DNA of 22,121 bases from NCBI GenBank assembly GCA_900317795.1, contig ONIF01000056.1, positions 1-22,121 on the forward strand. The letters are read 5' to 3'. The notes beneath the pieces are model-generated. The model saw nothing but the letters and a program-made list of their open reading frames with translations, ran no database searches and had not been told where the DNA came from. The position numbers and the translations under genes are program-made. Shown in pieces: positions 1 to 6,803 of this stretch; position 1 is the stretch's first letter, and each line of letters starts with the position of its first letter. The DNA is from an uncultured Eubacteriales bacterium. GTDB taxonomy: Bacteria; Bacillota; Clostridia; Oscillospirales; Acutalibacteraceae.

Positions 1-345
1 CAGGAATACGACAAGTATAAAAGCGGAGTTCTGAGCGACAAAATTTTAAAAATACTTCCTACGAGAGAGAATTTTGCCGCTGTGTATAAATATATTTTAA
101 GCACAAGGAAAAAATATTATTTCATAGATTCCATGTTATATAAAATTCACAATGTAGAGATAAACGCATTCAAATTATTGATGATACTTGAAATTTTGAG
201 TGAAAGAGGATTGATAGAGTATGAAAGGGAGTTCGACAGACTGAAAATATCAGTCGTTGACATAAAAGTAAAGGTAAATTTGCAGGCATCACCGATATAT
301 ATTAAATTAAAGGAGGATATAAGCCATGTCGGAGAGCACACATAA
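1..345 (+). CDS. recJ: Single-stranded-DNA-specific exonuclease RecJ, C-terminal end (5'-partial)
   Basis: The frame is open from the first base and ends at TAA 343-345, giving 114 visible C-terminal residues with no start in the window. The visible part (alternating helix/strand, hydrophobic, ending LQASPIYIKLKED) looks like the small C-terminal domain of clostridial RecJ. No catalytic DHH motif can be seen because that half lies upstream. The gene directly preceding rel in many Clostridia is recJ (often recJ-apt-rel), which supports the call. Its last 20 bases overlap the start of rel, and the rel ribosome binding site lies inside this gene, so the two should be translationally coupled. RecJ would degrade single-stranded DNA 5' to 3' in repair and recombination. 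The identification rests on context and tail resemblance, so it is probable rather than certain. Confidence 0.6.
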   Translation, partial: QEYDKYKSGVLSDKILKILPTRENFAAVYKYILSTRKKYYFIDSMLYKIHNVEINAFKLLMILEILSERGLIEYEREFDRLKISVVDIKVKVNLQASPIYIKLKEDISHVGEHT

Positions 346-2515
346 ATTTTATCAGGATTATCACGAACTGGTCGAGCTGATGAAAAAAAGCGACCACAGC
401 TATGATTTTGAGTTAGTCAGGCGAGCGTATGAGTTTGCGGACAAAATGCACGGCGACCAACGCAGAGCCTCGGGCATACCGTATATTCTTCACCCCACAT
501 CGGTAGCCTGTATATTGGCGGAACTGGGAATGGATTCGGAATCTATCGCAGCGGCACTTATGCATGACGTTGTGGAAGATACTCCCGTTACGCTTGAAGA
601 AGTGACAAAAATGTTCGGTTCGGAGATTGCGGGATTGATTGACGGTGTGACAAAACTCGGAAAAATCCCGTATTCATCGAGAGAGGAACAGCAGGCTGAA
701 AATATCCGTAAAATGCTCATAGCCATGTCAAACGACATCAGAGTAATAATTATAAAGCTTGCGGACAGACTGCATAATATGAGAACAATAGACTGCATGA
801 AAGAACAGCACAGGAGAGATAAGGCTCTTGAAGTAATGGAAGTGTATGCACCTATTGCCCACAGGCTCGGTATCAGGGCGGTGAAAGAGGAACTGGAAGA
901 TTTGTCTATCCGTTATCTTGACCCCGTGGGATATGAGGAGATAGAAAAACAGCTTGAAGCCAAAAGCAAAGACAGAATCAATTTTGTAGCCAAAATAAAA
1001 CAGACTTTGTATGACCGCCTCAAAGATGAGATAAATAATGTCTATATCGAGGGCAGAGTTAAGAGTATTCACGGAATTTACAAAAAGACTTATATGAAAA
1101 GTCGCACAATGGACCAGATATATGACATATTTGCAGTAAGAGTTATTGTTGACACCGTTGCGGATTGTTATAATGTCCTGGGTGTAGTGCATGATTTATT
1201 CAAGCCCCTGCCCCACAGATTTAAGGATTATATTTCCACTCCCAAGCCCAATATGTATCAGTCACTTCACACGACTGTCATAGGCAAAGAGGGTATTCCC
1301 TTTGAAATACAAATCAGAACATGGGAAATGCACTATACTGCTGAATACGGTATCGCTGCACATTGGAAATATAAAGAGGGTATCACAAAGAAAAATGCCC
1401 TTGATGAGCGTCTTGCATGGATAAGAAAGATGCTTGAAAATCAGAGTGACAACGATTCAACGGATATAGTAAGAACGATAAAAATGGATTTAGCCCCCGA
1501 AGAAGTGTTTATATTCACTCCAAAGGGAGATGTAATCAGTTTGCCTCATGGTGCAACTGTAATAGACGTTGCTTATGCGATACATACGGAAGTCGGTCAC
1601 AGAATGACGGGTGCAAAAGTGGATAAGAGAATTGTACCTATTGACTATAAAGTGAAAAACGGTGAAATAGTCGAAATTCTTACAACAAAAGAGAGCGGTG
1701 CGGGACCAAAGAGAGATTGGCTGAATATAGTAAGAACGAGTGAAGCAAGAAGTAAAATAAGAAACTGGTTCAGACGTGAAAAGCGTGATGAAAATATCAC
1801 AGAGGGCAAGGCACAGCTTGAAATAGAGTTCAGAAGATTAAATATCAACGTGCCCGAAAAGGAAATAGAAGATTTCCTGTCGGAGATTATCCGCAGACAG
1901 AATTGTAATAATCTGGAAGATTTCTATGCGTCAATAGGCTATGGCGGAGTGCAGTTGTGGAGAATATTGCCTAAGATAAAAGAGGAGTATTTCAAGAAAT
2001 ATGCAGAGCCCGAACAGCAGCCTGCCCCTGTTGTTATCACAGAGCCTGTTAAGAAAAAAGTCAGCAGCGGTGTGCATATTGAAGGTATAGATGACTGTCT
2101 TGTGAAGTATTCAAAGTGCTGCAATCCCCTGCCGGGTGATGAAATTATTGGATTTATTACAAGAGGTTACGGTGTATCTATACACAAGAGGACTTGCACA
2201 AACGTGCCGAAAGACATTTCACAGGCAGATGAGCCTGACCGTTGGGTAAAAGCGGAATGGGCAGACCATATTGCACATGAAACATTCCAATCCACCCTGC
2301 AAATAATGGCGGCAGACCGTACAGGGCTTTTGGCGGATATTACCAATCAGCTTTCCGCTATGCATATATTTATACACGCTCTTACTTCAAGGGAATTTAA
2401 AAATGACATGGCACATATAGAAGTGTCTATCACGGTAAACGGTATCAATCACTTGAAAATGGTGATAAGCCGTTTGAGCGGTATCAACGGAATTGTTTCG
2501 ATAGAGAGGAATTAA
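326..2515 (+). CDS. rel: Bifunctional (p)ppGpp synthetase/hydrolase Rel (RelA/SpoT homologue)
   Basis: This 729-residue protein has the full long-RSH layout and usual length. It makes (p)ppGpp from GTP/GDP and ATP on starved ribosomes and also hydrolyses it. The HD hydrolase domain covers about residues 25-180, with the HD pair at 80-81 in HDVVEDT and ADRLHNMRT near 146-154. The synthetase domain is about 230-345, with RFKD at 298-301; this RxKD signature is typical of bifunctional Rel rather than the EFDD of proteobacterial RelA. A TGS domain lies at about 393-455. A Cys-rich region (KCCNPLPGD) and a C-terminal ACT domain (starting near LQIMAADRTGLLADI) follow. All key motifs look intact, so both activities are expected. 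The start ATG has an AAAGGAGG site at 309-316, nine bases upstream. The gene overlaps recJ, and dtd starts three bases after its stop. Confidence 0.97.
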   Translation: MSESTHKFYQDYHELVELMKKSDHSYDFELVRRAYEFADKMHGDQRRASGIPYILHPTSVACILAELGMDSESIAAALMHDVVEDTPVTLEEVTKMFGSEIAGLIDGVTKLGKIPYSSREEQQAENIRKMLIAMSNDIRVIIIKLADRLHNMRTIDCMKEQHRRDKALEVMEVYAPIAHRLGIRAVKEELEDLSIRYLDPVGYEEIEKQLEAKSKDRINFVAKIKQTLYDRLKDEINNVYIEGRVKSIHGIYKKTYMKSRTMDQIYDIFAVRVIVDTVADCYNVLGVVHDLFKPLPHRFKDYISTPKPNMYQSLHTTVIGKEGIPFEIQIRTWEMHYTAEYGIAAHWKYKEGITKKNALDERLAWIRKMLENQSDNDSTDIVRTIKMDLAPEEVFIFTPKGDVISLPHGATVIDVAYAIHTEVGHRMTGAKVDKRIVPIDYKVKNGEIVEILTTKESGAGPKRDWLNIVRTSEARSKIRNWFRREKRDENITEGKAQLEIEFRRLNINVPEKEIEDFLSEIIRRQNCNNLEDFYASIGYGGVQLWRILPKIKEEYFKKYAEPEQQPAPVVITEPVKKKVSSGVHIEGIDDCLVKYSKCCNPLPGDEIIGFITRGYGVSIHKRTCTNVPKDISQADEPDRWVKAEWADHIAHETFQSTLQIMAADRTGLLADITNQLSAMHIFIHALTSREFKNDMAHIEVSITVNGINHLKMVISRLSGINGIVSIERN

Positions 2516-2518
2516 GGC

Positions 2519-2971
2519 ATGAAAGCAGTTATACAGAGGGTTTCGGAATGCAGCGTTACTGTCGATGGCAAAACTGTCGGCAGAATTTCCGCAGGATTTC
2601 TCATACTTTTGGGAGTGGAAAGCGGTGACACTCAAAAAGACGCTGAAAAGCTTAGTGCAAAAATAGCAGGCTTGCGTATATTTACAGATGAAAATGATAA
2701 AATGAATTTGTCGTTGCAGGACATCAATGCAGGAGTGCTTGTGGTTTCTAATTTCACTCTTTCGGCAGATTGCAGAAAGGGCAGACGACCTAATTTTATC
2801 AATGCGGAAAAGCCCGAAAGGGCAAATGAATTGTATGAGTATTTTTGTGAATGCATAGTGAAGAATGGAATAAATACGGTTGAAAAGGGCATATTTGGGG
2901 CAGATATGAAAATATCACTGGTAAATGACGGACCTGTTACTATAATAATAGATTCGAGGGATTTGGCATGA
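2519..2971 (+). CDS. dtd: D-aminoacyl-tRNA deacylase (DTD)
   Basis: The product is 150 residues, the standard DTD length. It hydrolyses D-aminoacyl-tRNA (for example D-Tyr-tRNA) and achiral Gly-tRNAAla in the cytoplasm, keeping D-residues out of protein. It starts MKAVIQRVSECSVTVDG, typical of the family. It carries the NDGPVT Gly-cisPro chirality motif at about 136-141 and an SNFTL segment at 77-81, followed by RKGRRPNF. The family's more usual form of the second motif is SQFTL, so residue 78 is Asn instead of Gln; the remaining motif is intact. The gene starts three bases after rel, with GAGAGGA at 2504-2510 as its ribosome binding site. It ends in an ATGA overlap with the next gene. The rel-dtd pairing is common in Firmicutes. 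Confidence 0.96.
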   Translation: MKAVIQRVSECSVTVDGKTVGRISAGFLILLGVESGDTQKDAEKLSAKIAGLRIFTDENDKMNLSLQDINAGVLVVSNFTLSADCRKGRRPNFINAEKPERANELYEYFCECIVKNGINTVEKGIFGADMKISLVNDGPVTIIIDSRDLA

Positions 2972-3609
2972 TAAAAATAGAAAGATTTGTTGTCGGGGAG
3001 ATAGAGGCAAATTGTTTTTTCGTGACAGATGACGAAGAAAATTTAGCTTTTTTGGTGGATACGGGAGATTACTCTTTTGAGTTGAAAAAAAGAATAAAGG
3101 AGTTCGGTGCGGAGAAAGTGAAATATATTTTGCTGACACACGGACATTTGGACCATATCGGTTATGCGTCGGAAATGAGAGAGGAATTTCCGAGTGCCAA
3201 AATCGTTATCGGAAAAGACGACGCACACTTTACAAATGAAGACGATTTGAATTTGTCATCGCTGTTCGGCATGACATTCAGACATTTTGACGCTGATATA
3301 TTAGTTGAAGACGGAAGTGAACTTGCATTCGGCAGTAAAAAAATAAAGGTCATTTCCACGCCCGGACATACCAAAGGCGGAGTATGCTATATATTTGGGG
3401 ACTGCATTTTCACGGGAGATACTCTTTTCAGGGGCTGTATAGGAAGAACGGATTTTCCGACAAGCAGTAAGGAAGATATGAAAAAATCTCTTGAAAAGCT
3501 TGAAGCACTTGACGGAAATTATAAAGTGTATTGCGGACATGAAAGCAATACAACGCTTGACCGTGAAAGGAAAAATAATATATATATGATAAGGAAAGAC
3601 TTGATATGA
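2968..3609 (+). CDS. Metallo-beta-lactamase-fold hydrolase (glyoxalase II-like)
   Basis: The 213-residue single-domain protein has a complete set of metal ligands for the glyoxalase II/YcbL branch of the MBL fold: HxHxDH in THGHLDH at residues 57-63, His134 in TPGHT, Asp151 in GDTLF and His191 in CGHES. It probably binds two zinc (or iron) ions and hydrolyses a thioester or related small molecule; the substrate cannot be read from sequence. Proteins of this type often sit between dtd and hemZ in Clostridia. The start overlaps the dtd stop (ATGA), and its own stop overlaps the hemZ start (ATGA at 3606-3609), so the three genes are translationally coupled. It lacks the C-terminal domain of true glyoxalase II, so it is not named gloB. 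Confidence 0.92.
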   Translation: MIKIERFVVGEIEANCFFVTDDEENLAFLVDTGDYSFELKKRIKEFGAEKVKYILLTHGHLDHIGYASEMREEFPSAKIVIGKDDAHFTNEDDLNLSSLFGMTFRHFDADILVEDGSELAFGSKKIKVISTPGHTKGGVCYIFGDCIFTGDTLFRGCIGRTDFPTSSKEDMKKSLEKLEALDGNYKVYCGHESNTTLDRERKNNIYMIRKDLI

Positions 3610-5069
3610 ATATATATATTGACCATGAATTTCACTATGAAACGGAAAATTTAGTAAGGCTGTTTTTCCCGAATGAGAAAATAACGGTCTTGCAGGGCAC
3701 ACCCGAACATATCGGAGAGAAAGATATAATATCATCTGTAAAAGACGGGAAAATATATACTGAATTTTCGGGTGAAAGTGCAGAGTGCCAATTTGAAGAT
3801 ACCGATACAAAGACGATTGAAAGAAAAATGGCGGTATGCCTGTATGAAGTGCTTGTCAGAGTCACGGGCAGAAAACAGCCTTGGGGCATTCTTACGGGAG
3901 TACGTCCGATAAAGCTTTTCAGACGGCTTTCGGAAAGCGGTGGAAAAGCTTATGCAAGGGATTATTTTATCAATAAACTGCTTGTGTCGGAGGAAAAGAC
4001 AAATTTAAGTGCCGTCACGGAGGAGTATGAAAGAAAAATTCTTGCATTAAGCAAGCCGAAATCTTTCAGTTTATATATATCCATACCGTTTTGTCCGTCA
4101 AGATGTTCCTATTGTTCGTTTGTATCGCAGTCGATAGAAAAAGCACAAAAATTGATAGAGCCGTATTTTGAACTGCTTTGCAGGGAAGTAGAATATACAG
4201 CGGAAATTGCAAAAAAGTGTGAATTGCAGTTGGAAAGCGTGTATATAGGCGGAGGAACGCCTACCACTCTCAATGCGGAACAGCTTGCAAAATTGATTGA
4301 CACGGTAAATCAAAATTTTGACATGGCAACGTGCAGGGAGTTTACTGTTGAGGCAGGCAGACCCGATACGATTGACAGAGATAAATTGACAGCTGTATTA
4401 AAGGGCGGTGCTGACAGGATAAGCATTAACCCTCAGACTTTAAATGACAAAGTGCTTGAAGTGATAGGCAGAAAGCACAATTCCCAACAGACTTTCAATG
4501 CCTATCAGCTTGCGAGGGAAATTGGATTTAAACATATCAATATGGATTTAATAGCAGGTTTGCCGACAGATACCGTTGAGAGTTTCAAAAATACTCTTGA
4601 CAAAATATGTGAATTATCGCCCGAAAGTATCACCGTGCATACACTTGCAATGAAAAGGTCATCAAGGCTTACTCAAGAGGGAAATGCTCTTGACACGGAA
4701 AAGGAAGTGCCTGCTGGAAAAATGCTGAGATACTGCGAAGAAAAGCTGTTTAAAGAGGGCTATCACCCGTATTATTTATACAGACAGACGAGAATGGAAG
4801 GCAATTTGGAGAATGTGGGCTGGTCAAAAGACGGCTATGACGGGATATATAATGTATTTGTCATGGACGAAACACATACTATATTGGGGTGCGGTGCAGG
4901 TGCTGTTTCAAAATTGAAAAAACCGCTTTCGGAGGAATTGTCAAGAATATTTAATTATAAATATCCGTATGAATATATAAACGGGTTTGAGGAAATGCTC
5001 AGACGAAAGGAGCAGGTGAAACAATTTTATGATGAGCTGGCTGAATACCTATCGGAGATATGCGTGTGA
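3606..5069 (+). CDS. hemZ: Coproporphyrinogen III oxidase-like radical SAM protein HemZ
   Basis: The product has 487 residues, close to the length of Bacillus HemZ. A divergent N-terminal domain of about 150 residues holds the HemZ-typical PWGILTGVRPIKLFRRL. The radical SAM domain follows, with the 4Fe-4S-binding CxxxCxxC at Cys163, Cys167 and Cys170 (PFCPSRCSYCSF) and the GGGTPT SAM-binding motif at about 215-220. The family is annotated as oxygen-independent coproporphyrinogen oxidase. HemZ/HemN-like proteins often have other or unknown functions, and no other haem gene is visible here, so the reaction is uncertain. The start overlaps the MBL gene by four bases. The 3' end overlaps the following kinase by about 40 bases. 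Confidence 0.9.
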   Translation: MNIYIDHEFHYETENLVRLFFPNEKITVLQGTPEHIGEKDIISSVKDGKIYTEFSGESAECQFEDTDTKTIERKMAVCLYEVLVRVTGRKQPWGILTGVRPIKLFRRLSESGGKAYARDYFINKLLVSEEKTNLSAVTEEYERKILALSKPKSFSLYISIPFCPSRCSYCSFVSQSIEKAQKLIEPYFELLCREVEYTAEIAKKCELQLESVYIGGGTPTTLNAEQLAKLIDTVNQNFDMATCREFTVEAGRPDTIDRDKLTAVLKGGADRISINPQTLNDKVLEVIGRKHNSQQTFNAYQLAREIGFKHINMDLIAGLPTDTVESFKNTLDKICELSPESITVHTLAMKRSSRLTQEGNALDTEKEVPAGKMLRYCEEKLFKEGYHPYYLYRQTRMEGNLENVGWSKDGYDGIYNVFVMDETHTILGCGAGAVSKLKKPLSEELSRIFNYKYPYEYINGFEEMLRRKEQVKQFYDELAEYLSEICV

Positions 5070-5991
5070 CATAAAGAGGATCAACGAGCAGGCAAGGTAT
5101 GATGCAAAGGGATTTGTCGAAATGACGGAGGAAATTTATCAAAATGATTTGTGTCAGACAGCCGAACAGATATTGACAGTGCCTGCCAAAAGGCATATTA
5201 TCATGCTTTCGGGACCTTCCAGCAGCGGAAAAACCACTTCTGCACAAAAATTGGCTGATGAATTCAGACTGAAAGGCTGTGAAGTTCAGCATATATCTAT
5301 GGACGATTTTTATTTAGGCAAGGATAAAGTGAGAAAACTGCCCGACGGCAAGCCCGATTTTGAGTCGGTTGAGGCACTTGACATTCCCCTTGTAAAGAAA
5401 AGTGTAAGGGAATTGTCGGAAACGGGCAGATGTGATATACCGAAATATGATTTCAGAGAGAGCAGGAGAACGGATATAATACAGCATTTGGAATTGTCGT
5501 CAAATGCCGTGATAATCATAGAGGGAATACACGCTTTAAATCCGATATTCAATGATGTGTCGGCAGAGGAAAATGTCAGTAAAATATACGTCAGCGTCAA
5601 GCAGGGTATTAAAGACAATGAGGACTATGTTTTGACAAACAGGGAAATAAGATGTATAAGGCGGGTTGTAAGGGACAACAATTTCAGAGAAGCCCCTCCC
5701 GAAAAACTGCTCGCCATGTGGGGAGATATTGTTGACGGTGAAAAGAAGTATATCAGACCTTACAGATATACAAGTGATTTTACCGTCAATTCCATACACA
5801 TATATGAGCCGTGTATCATGAAAGAGCCTGCCATAAAGCTTTTGAAACAGATAAATGAAGAAAGTGAGTATTATCATACCGCAAGGCATTTGATAAAATC
5901 ACTTTCGGCATTTGAAAGCATAGACAGTAATATTGTGCCCGAAAACTCTCTTATGAGGGAATTTATAGGCGGAGGAAATTATGTATATTAA
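5029..5991 (+). CDS. Uridine kinase-like P-loop nucleoside kinase
   Basis: The product is up to 320 residues. It contains a Walker A loop GPSSSGKTT at about residues 62-70, a SMDDFY motif typical of uridine kinase/phosphoribulokinase folds, and IIEGIHALNP. It ends near LMREFIGGG, as uridine-kinase-like proteins of Clostridia do. It would phosphorylate a nucleoside, most likely uridine or cytidine, with ATP or GTP. Many clostridial relatives of about 550 residues carry N-terminal TGS and related domains before the kinase; this one is the kinase half alone. The start is uncertain. ATG 5029 lies inside hemZ with AGGTG ten bases upstream, while homology seems to begin around KRINEQARYD (near 5074), where no ATG, GTG or TTG is in frame. 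The gene probably ends the recJ-rel operon. Confidence 0.85.
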   Translation: MMSWLNTYRRYACDIKRINEQARYDAKGFVEMTEEIYQNDLCQTAEQILTVPAKRHIIMLSGPSSSGKTTSAQKLADEFRLKGCEVQHISMDDFYLGKDKVRKLPDGKPDFESVEALDIPLVKKSVRELSETGRCDIPKYDFRESRRTDIIQHLELSSNAVIIIEGIHALNPIFNDVSAEENVSKIYVSVKQGIKDNEDYVLTNREIRCIRRVVRDNNFREAPPEKLLAMWGDIVDGEKKYIRPYRYTSDFTVNSIHIYEPCIMKEPAIKLLKQINEESEYYHTARHLIKSLSAFESIDSNIVPENSLMREFIGGGNYVY

Positions 5992-5993
5992 CA

Positions 5994-6011
5994 AGTTTTT
6001 TTAAAAAAACT
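5994..6011. repeat. Perfect 18-bp A/T palindrome after the kinase gene
   Basis: The sequence is AG, seven T, seven A, CT, a perfect inverted repeat starting three bases after the kinase stop. It lacks the GC-rich stem of a standard terminator and directly precedes the -35 box of the next promoter. It may be a weak transcription end, an UP-element-like A/T tract for that promoter, or both. Function is inferred only. Confidence 0.5.
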
Positions 6012-6012
6012 A

Positions 6013-6041
6013 TTGAAGAATTGAGAAATAGATGTTATAAT
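6013..6041 (+). promoter_or_regulatory. Sigma-A-type promoter for the zinc-ribbon gene
   Basis: TTGAAG (6013-6018) and a perfect TATAAT (6036-6041) are separated by 17 bases, with an extended -10 TG at 6033-6034. An A/T-rich tract lies just upstream. The predicted start near 6048 gives a short leader before the AAAAGGAGAT ribosome binding site at 6060-6069. This is one of the clearest vegetative promoters in the window. Confidence 0.85.
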
Positions 6042-6076
6042 ATGGGAAACAAATTTTTGAAAAGGAGATATTTGTT

Positions 6077-6526
6077 ATGGGAATTTTAGAAGATGTATTG
6101 CTTAATGCAAGAACGGCAGTCGATACAGTCGGCAAAAAGGCAGGCAAAGTAATAGATATGTCAAAGCTTACCCTTTCGGCAGCGGATATAAAATCGGAAT
6201 TGTCAAAGAAATATGAAATGCTCGGAAGAATTACATTCGAGGCTCAGACAACCAACAAGGATTACAGTAAAAGTGTTGCGGATATAGTTGCAAAAATAAT
6301 CAATCTGAAAGCGGAGCTTGAATCCGTTAATGAGGCTATCGCAGACGGCAAAAGCAAATCAAAATGTTCAAATTGCGGAAGCTATAACGATAAGGGTGCC
6401 ATATTCTGCAACAAGTGCGGTGCAAAGATAGTTGTAAAAGACGTTAATGCTGATGAGGAAGTTGCGGAAGAAGATGCGGTTGACCTTGTTGAAGATAATC
6501 TCGATGACGACGACATGGGACTTTAA
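6077..6526 (+). CDS. Zinc-ribbon protein with helical N-terminus and acidic tail (unknown function)
   Basis: The 149-residue product has three visible parts. Residues 1-95 are charged and probably helical/coiled-coil (LSKKYEMLGRITFEAQ, IINLKAELESVNEAI). A rubredoxin-like zinc ribbon has Cys97, Cys100, Cys111 and Cys114 (CSNC...CNKC). A strongly acidic C-terminal tail begins at about residue 124. No signal peptide or membrane segment is seen, so it is probably cytoplasmic. Similar short zinc-ribbon proteins are widespread in Clostridia without a defined role. It is a single gene with its own promoter and a following hairpin. The start ATG has an excellent ribosome binding site at seven to eight bases. 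I do not recognise a specific function. Confidence 0.88.
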   Translation: MGILEDVLLNARTAVDTVGKKAGKVIDMSKLTLSAADIKSELSKKYEMLGRITFEAQTTNKDYSKSVADIVAKIINLKAELESVNEAIADGKSKSKCSNCGSYNDKGAIFCNKCGAKIVVKDVNADEEVAEEDAVDLVEDNLDDDDMGL

Positions 6527-6550
6527 GAAAATTTGAAATTACGAACCCTG

Positions 6551-6579
6551 CACCGTATGGTTGAAATAATCATACGGTG
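6551..6579 (+). terminator. Hairpin downstream of the zinc-ribbon gene, probable terminator
   Basis: A perfect 9-bp stem, CACCGTATG (6551-6559) with CATACGGTG (6571-6579), has an 11-base loop and lies 24 bases after the stop codon. The bases after it are A/T-rich (AATAATTCAATCTTTAATTTT) but not an uninterrupted T-run. It is therefore a plausible but not ideal intrinsic terminator. Confidence 0.6.
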
Positions 6580-6671
6580 TAATAATTCAATCTTTAATTT
6601 TGGCGAAGTTTGGGAGAAATTCCATACACTTGATTAACGTGAGTTCGATGAAAACGAAAAATGATTATACT

Positions 6672-6736
6672 GCCATTCTGAGGAGCGACAGCGACGAAGA
6701 ATCTTTTGAAGATTCCTCACTGCGTTCGGAATGACA
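6672..6736. repeat. Short interspersed palindromic repeat (NAVRNL-type)
   Basis: The segment reads from GCCATTCTGAGGAGCGACAG through an inner hairpin GAATCTT-ttg-AAGATTC (6699-6715) to TTCGGAATGACA. Its outer ends CATTC and GAATG are inverted. From memory, almost identical stretches recur in many clostridial and other gut-bacterial genomes. When translated on the reverse strand they give the spurious phrase VIPNAVRNL, which is seen here too. It encodes no protein and is probably a non-autonomous interspersed element or a structured-RNA remnant. No second copy is present in this window, so the repeat status rests on recognition of the family. Confidence 0.65.
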
Positions 6737-6803
6737 TATTTCATTTCATAATTGTCAGAATATTTTTTCAGTAAATCAGCCCTCCTCGAAAGGAAGTGTA
6801 TAG

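Noticed and set aside
3301..3810. 169-codon reverse-strand open frame
   Set aside because: It lies opposite the intact MBL and hemZ genes, has no ribosome binding site or recognisable motif, and reflects codon bias of the real genes.
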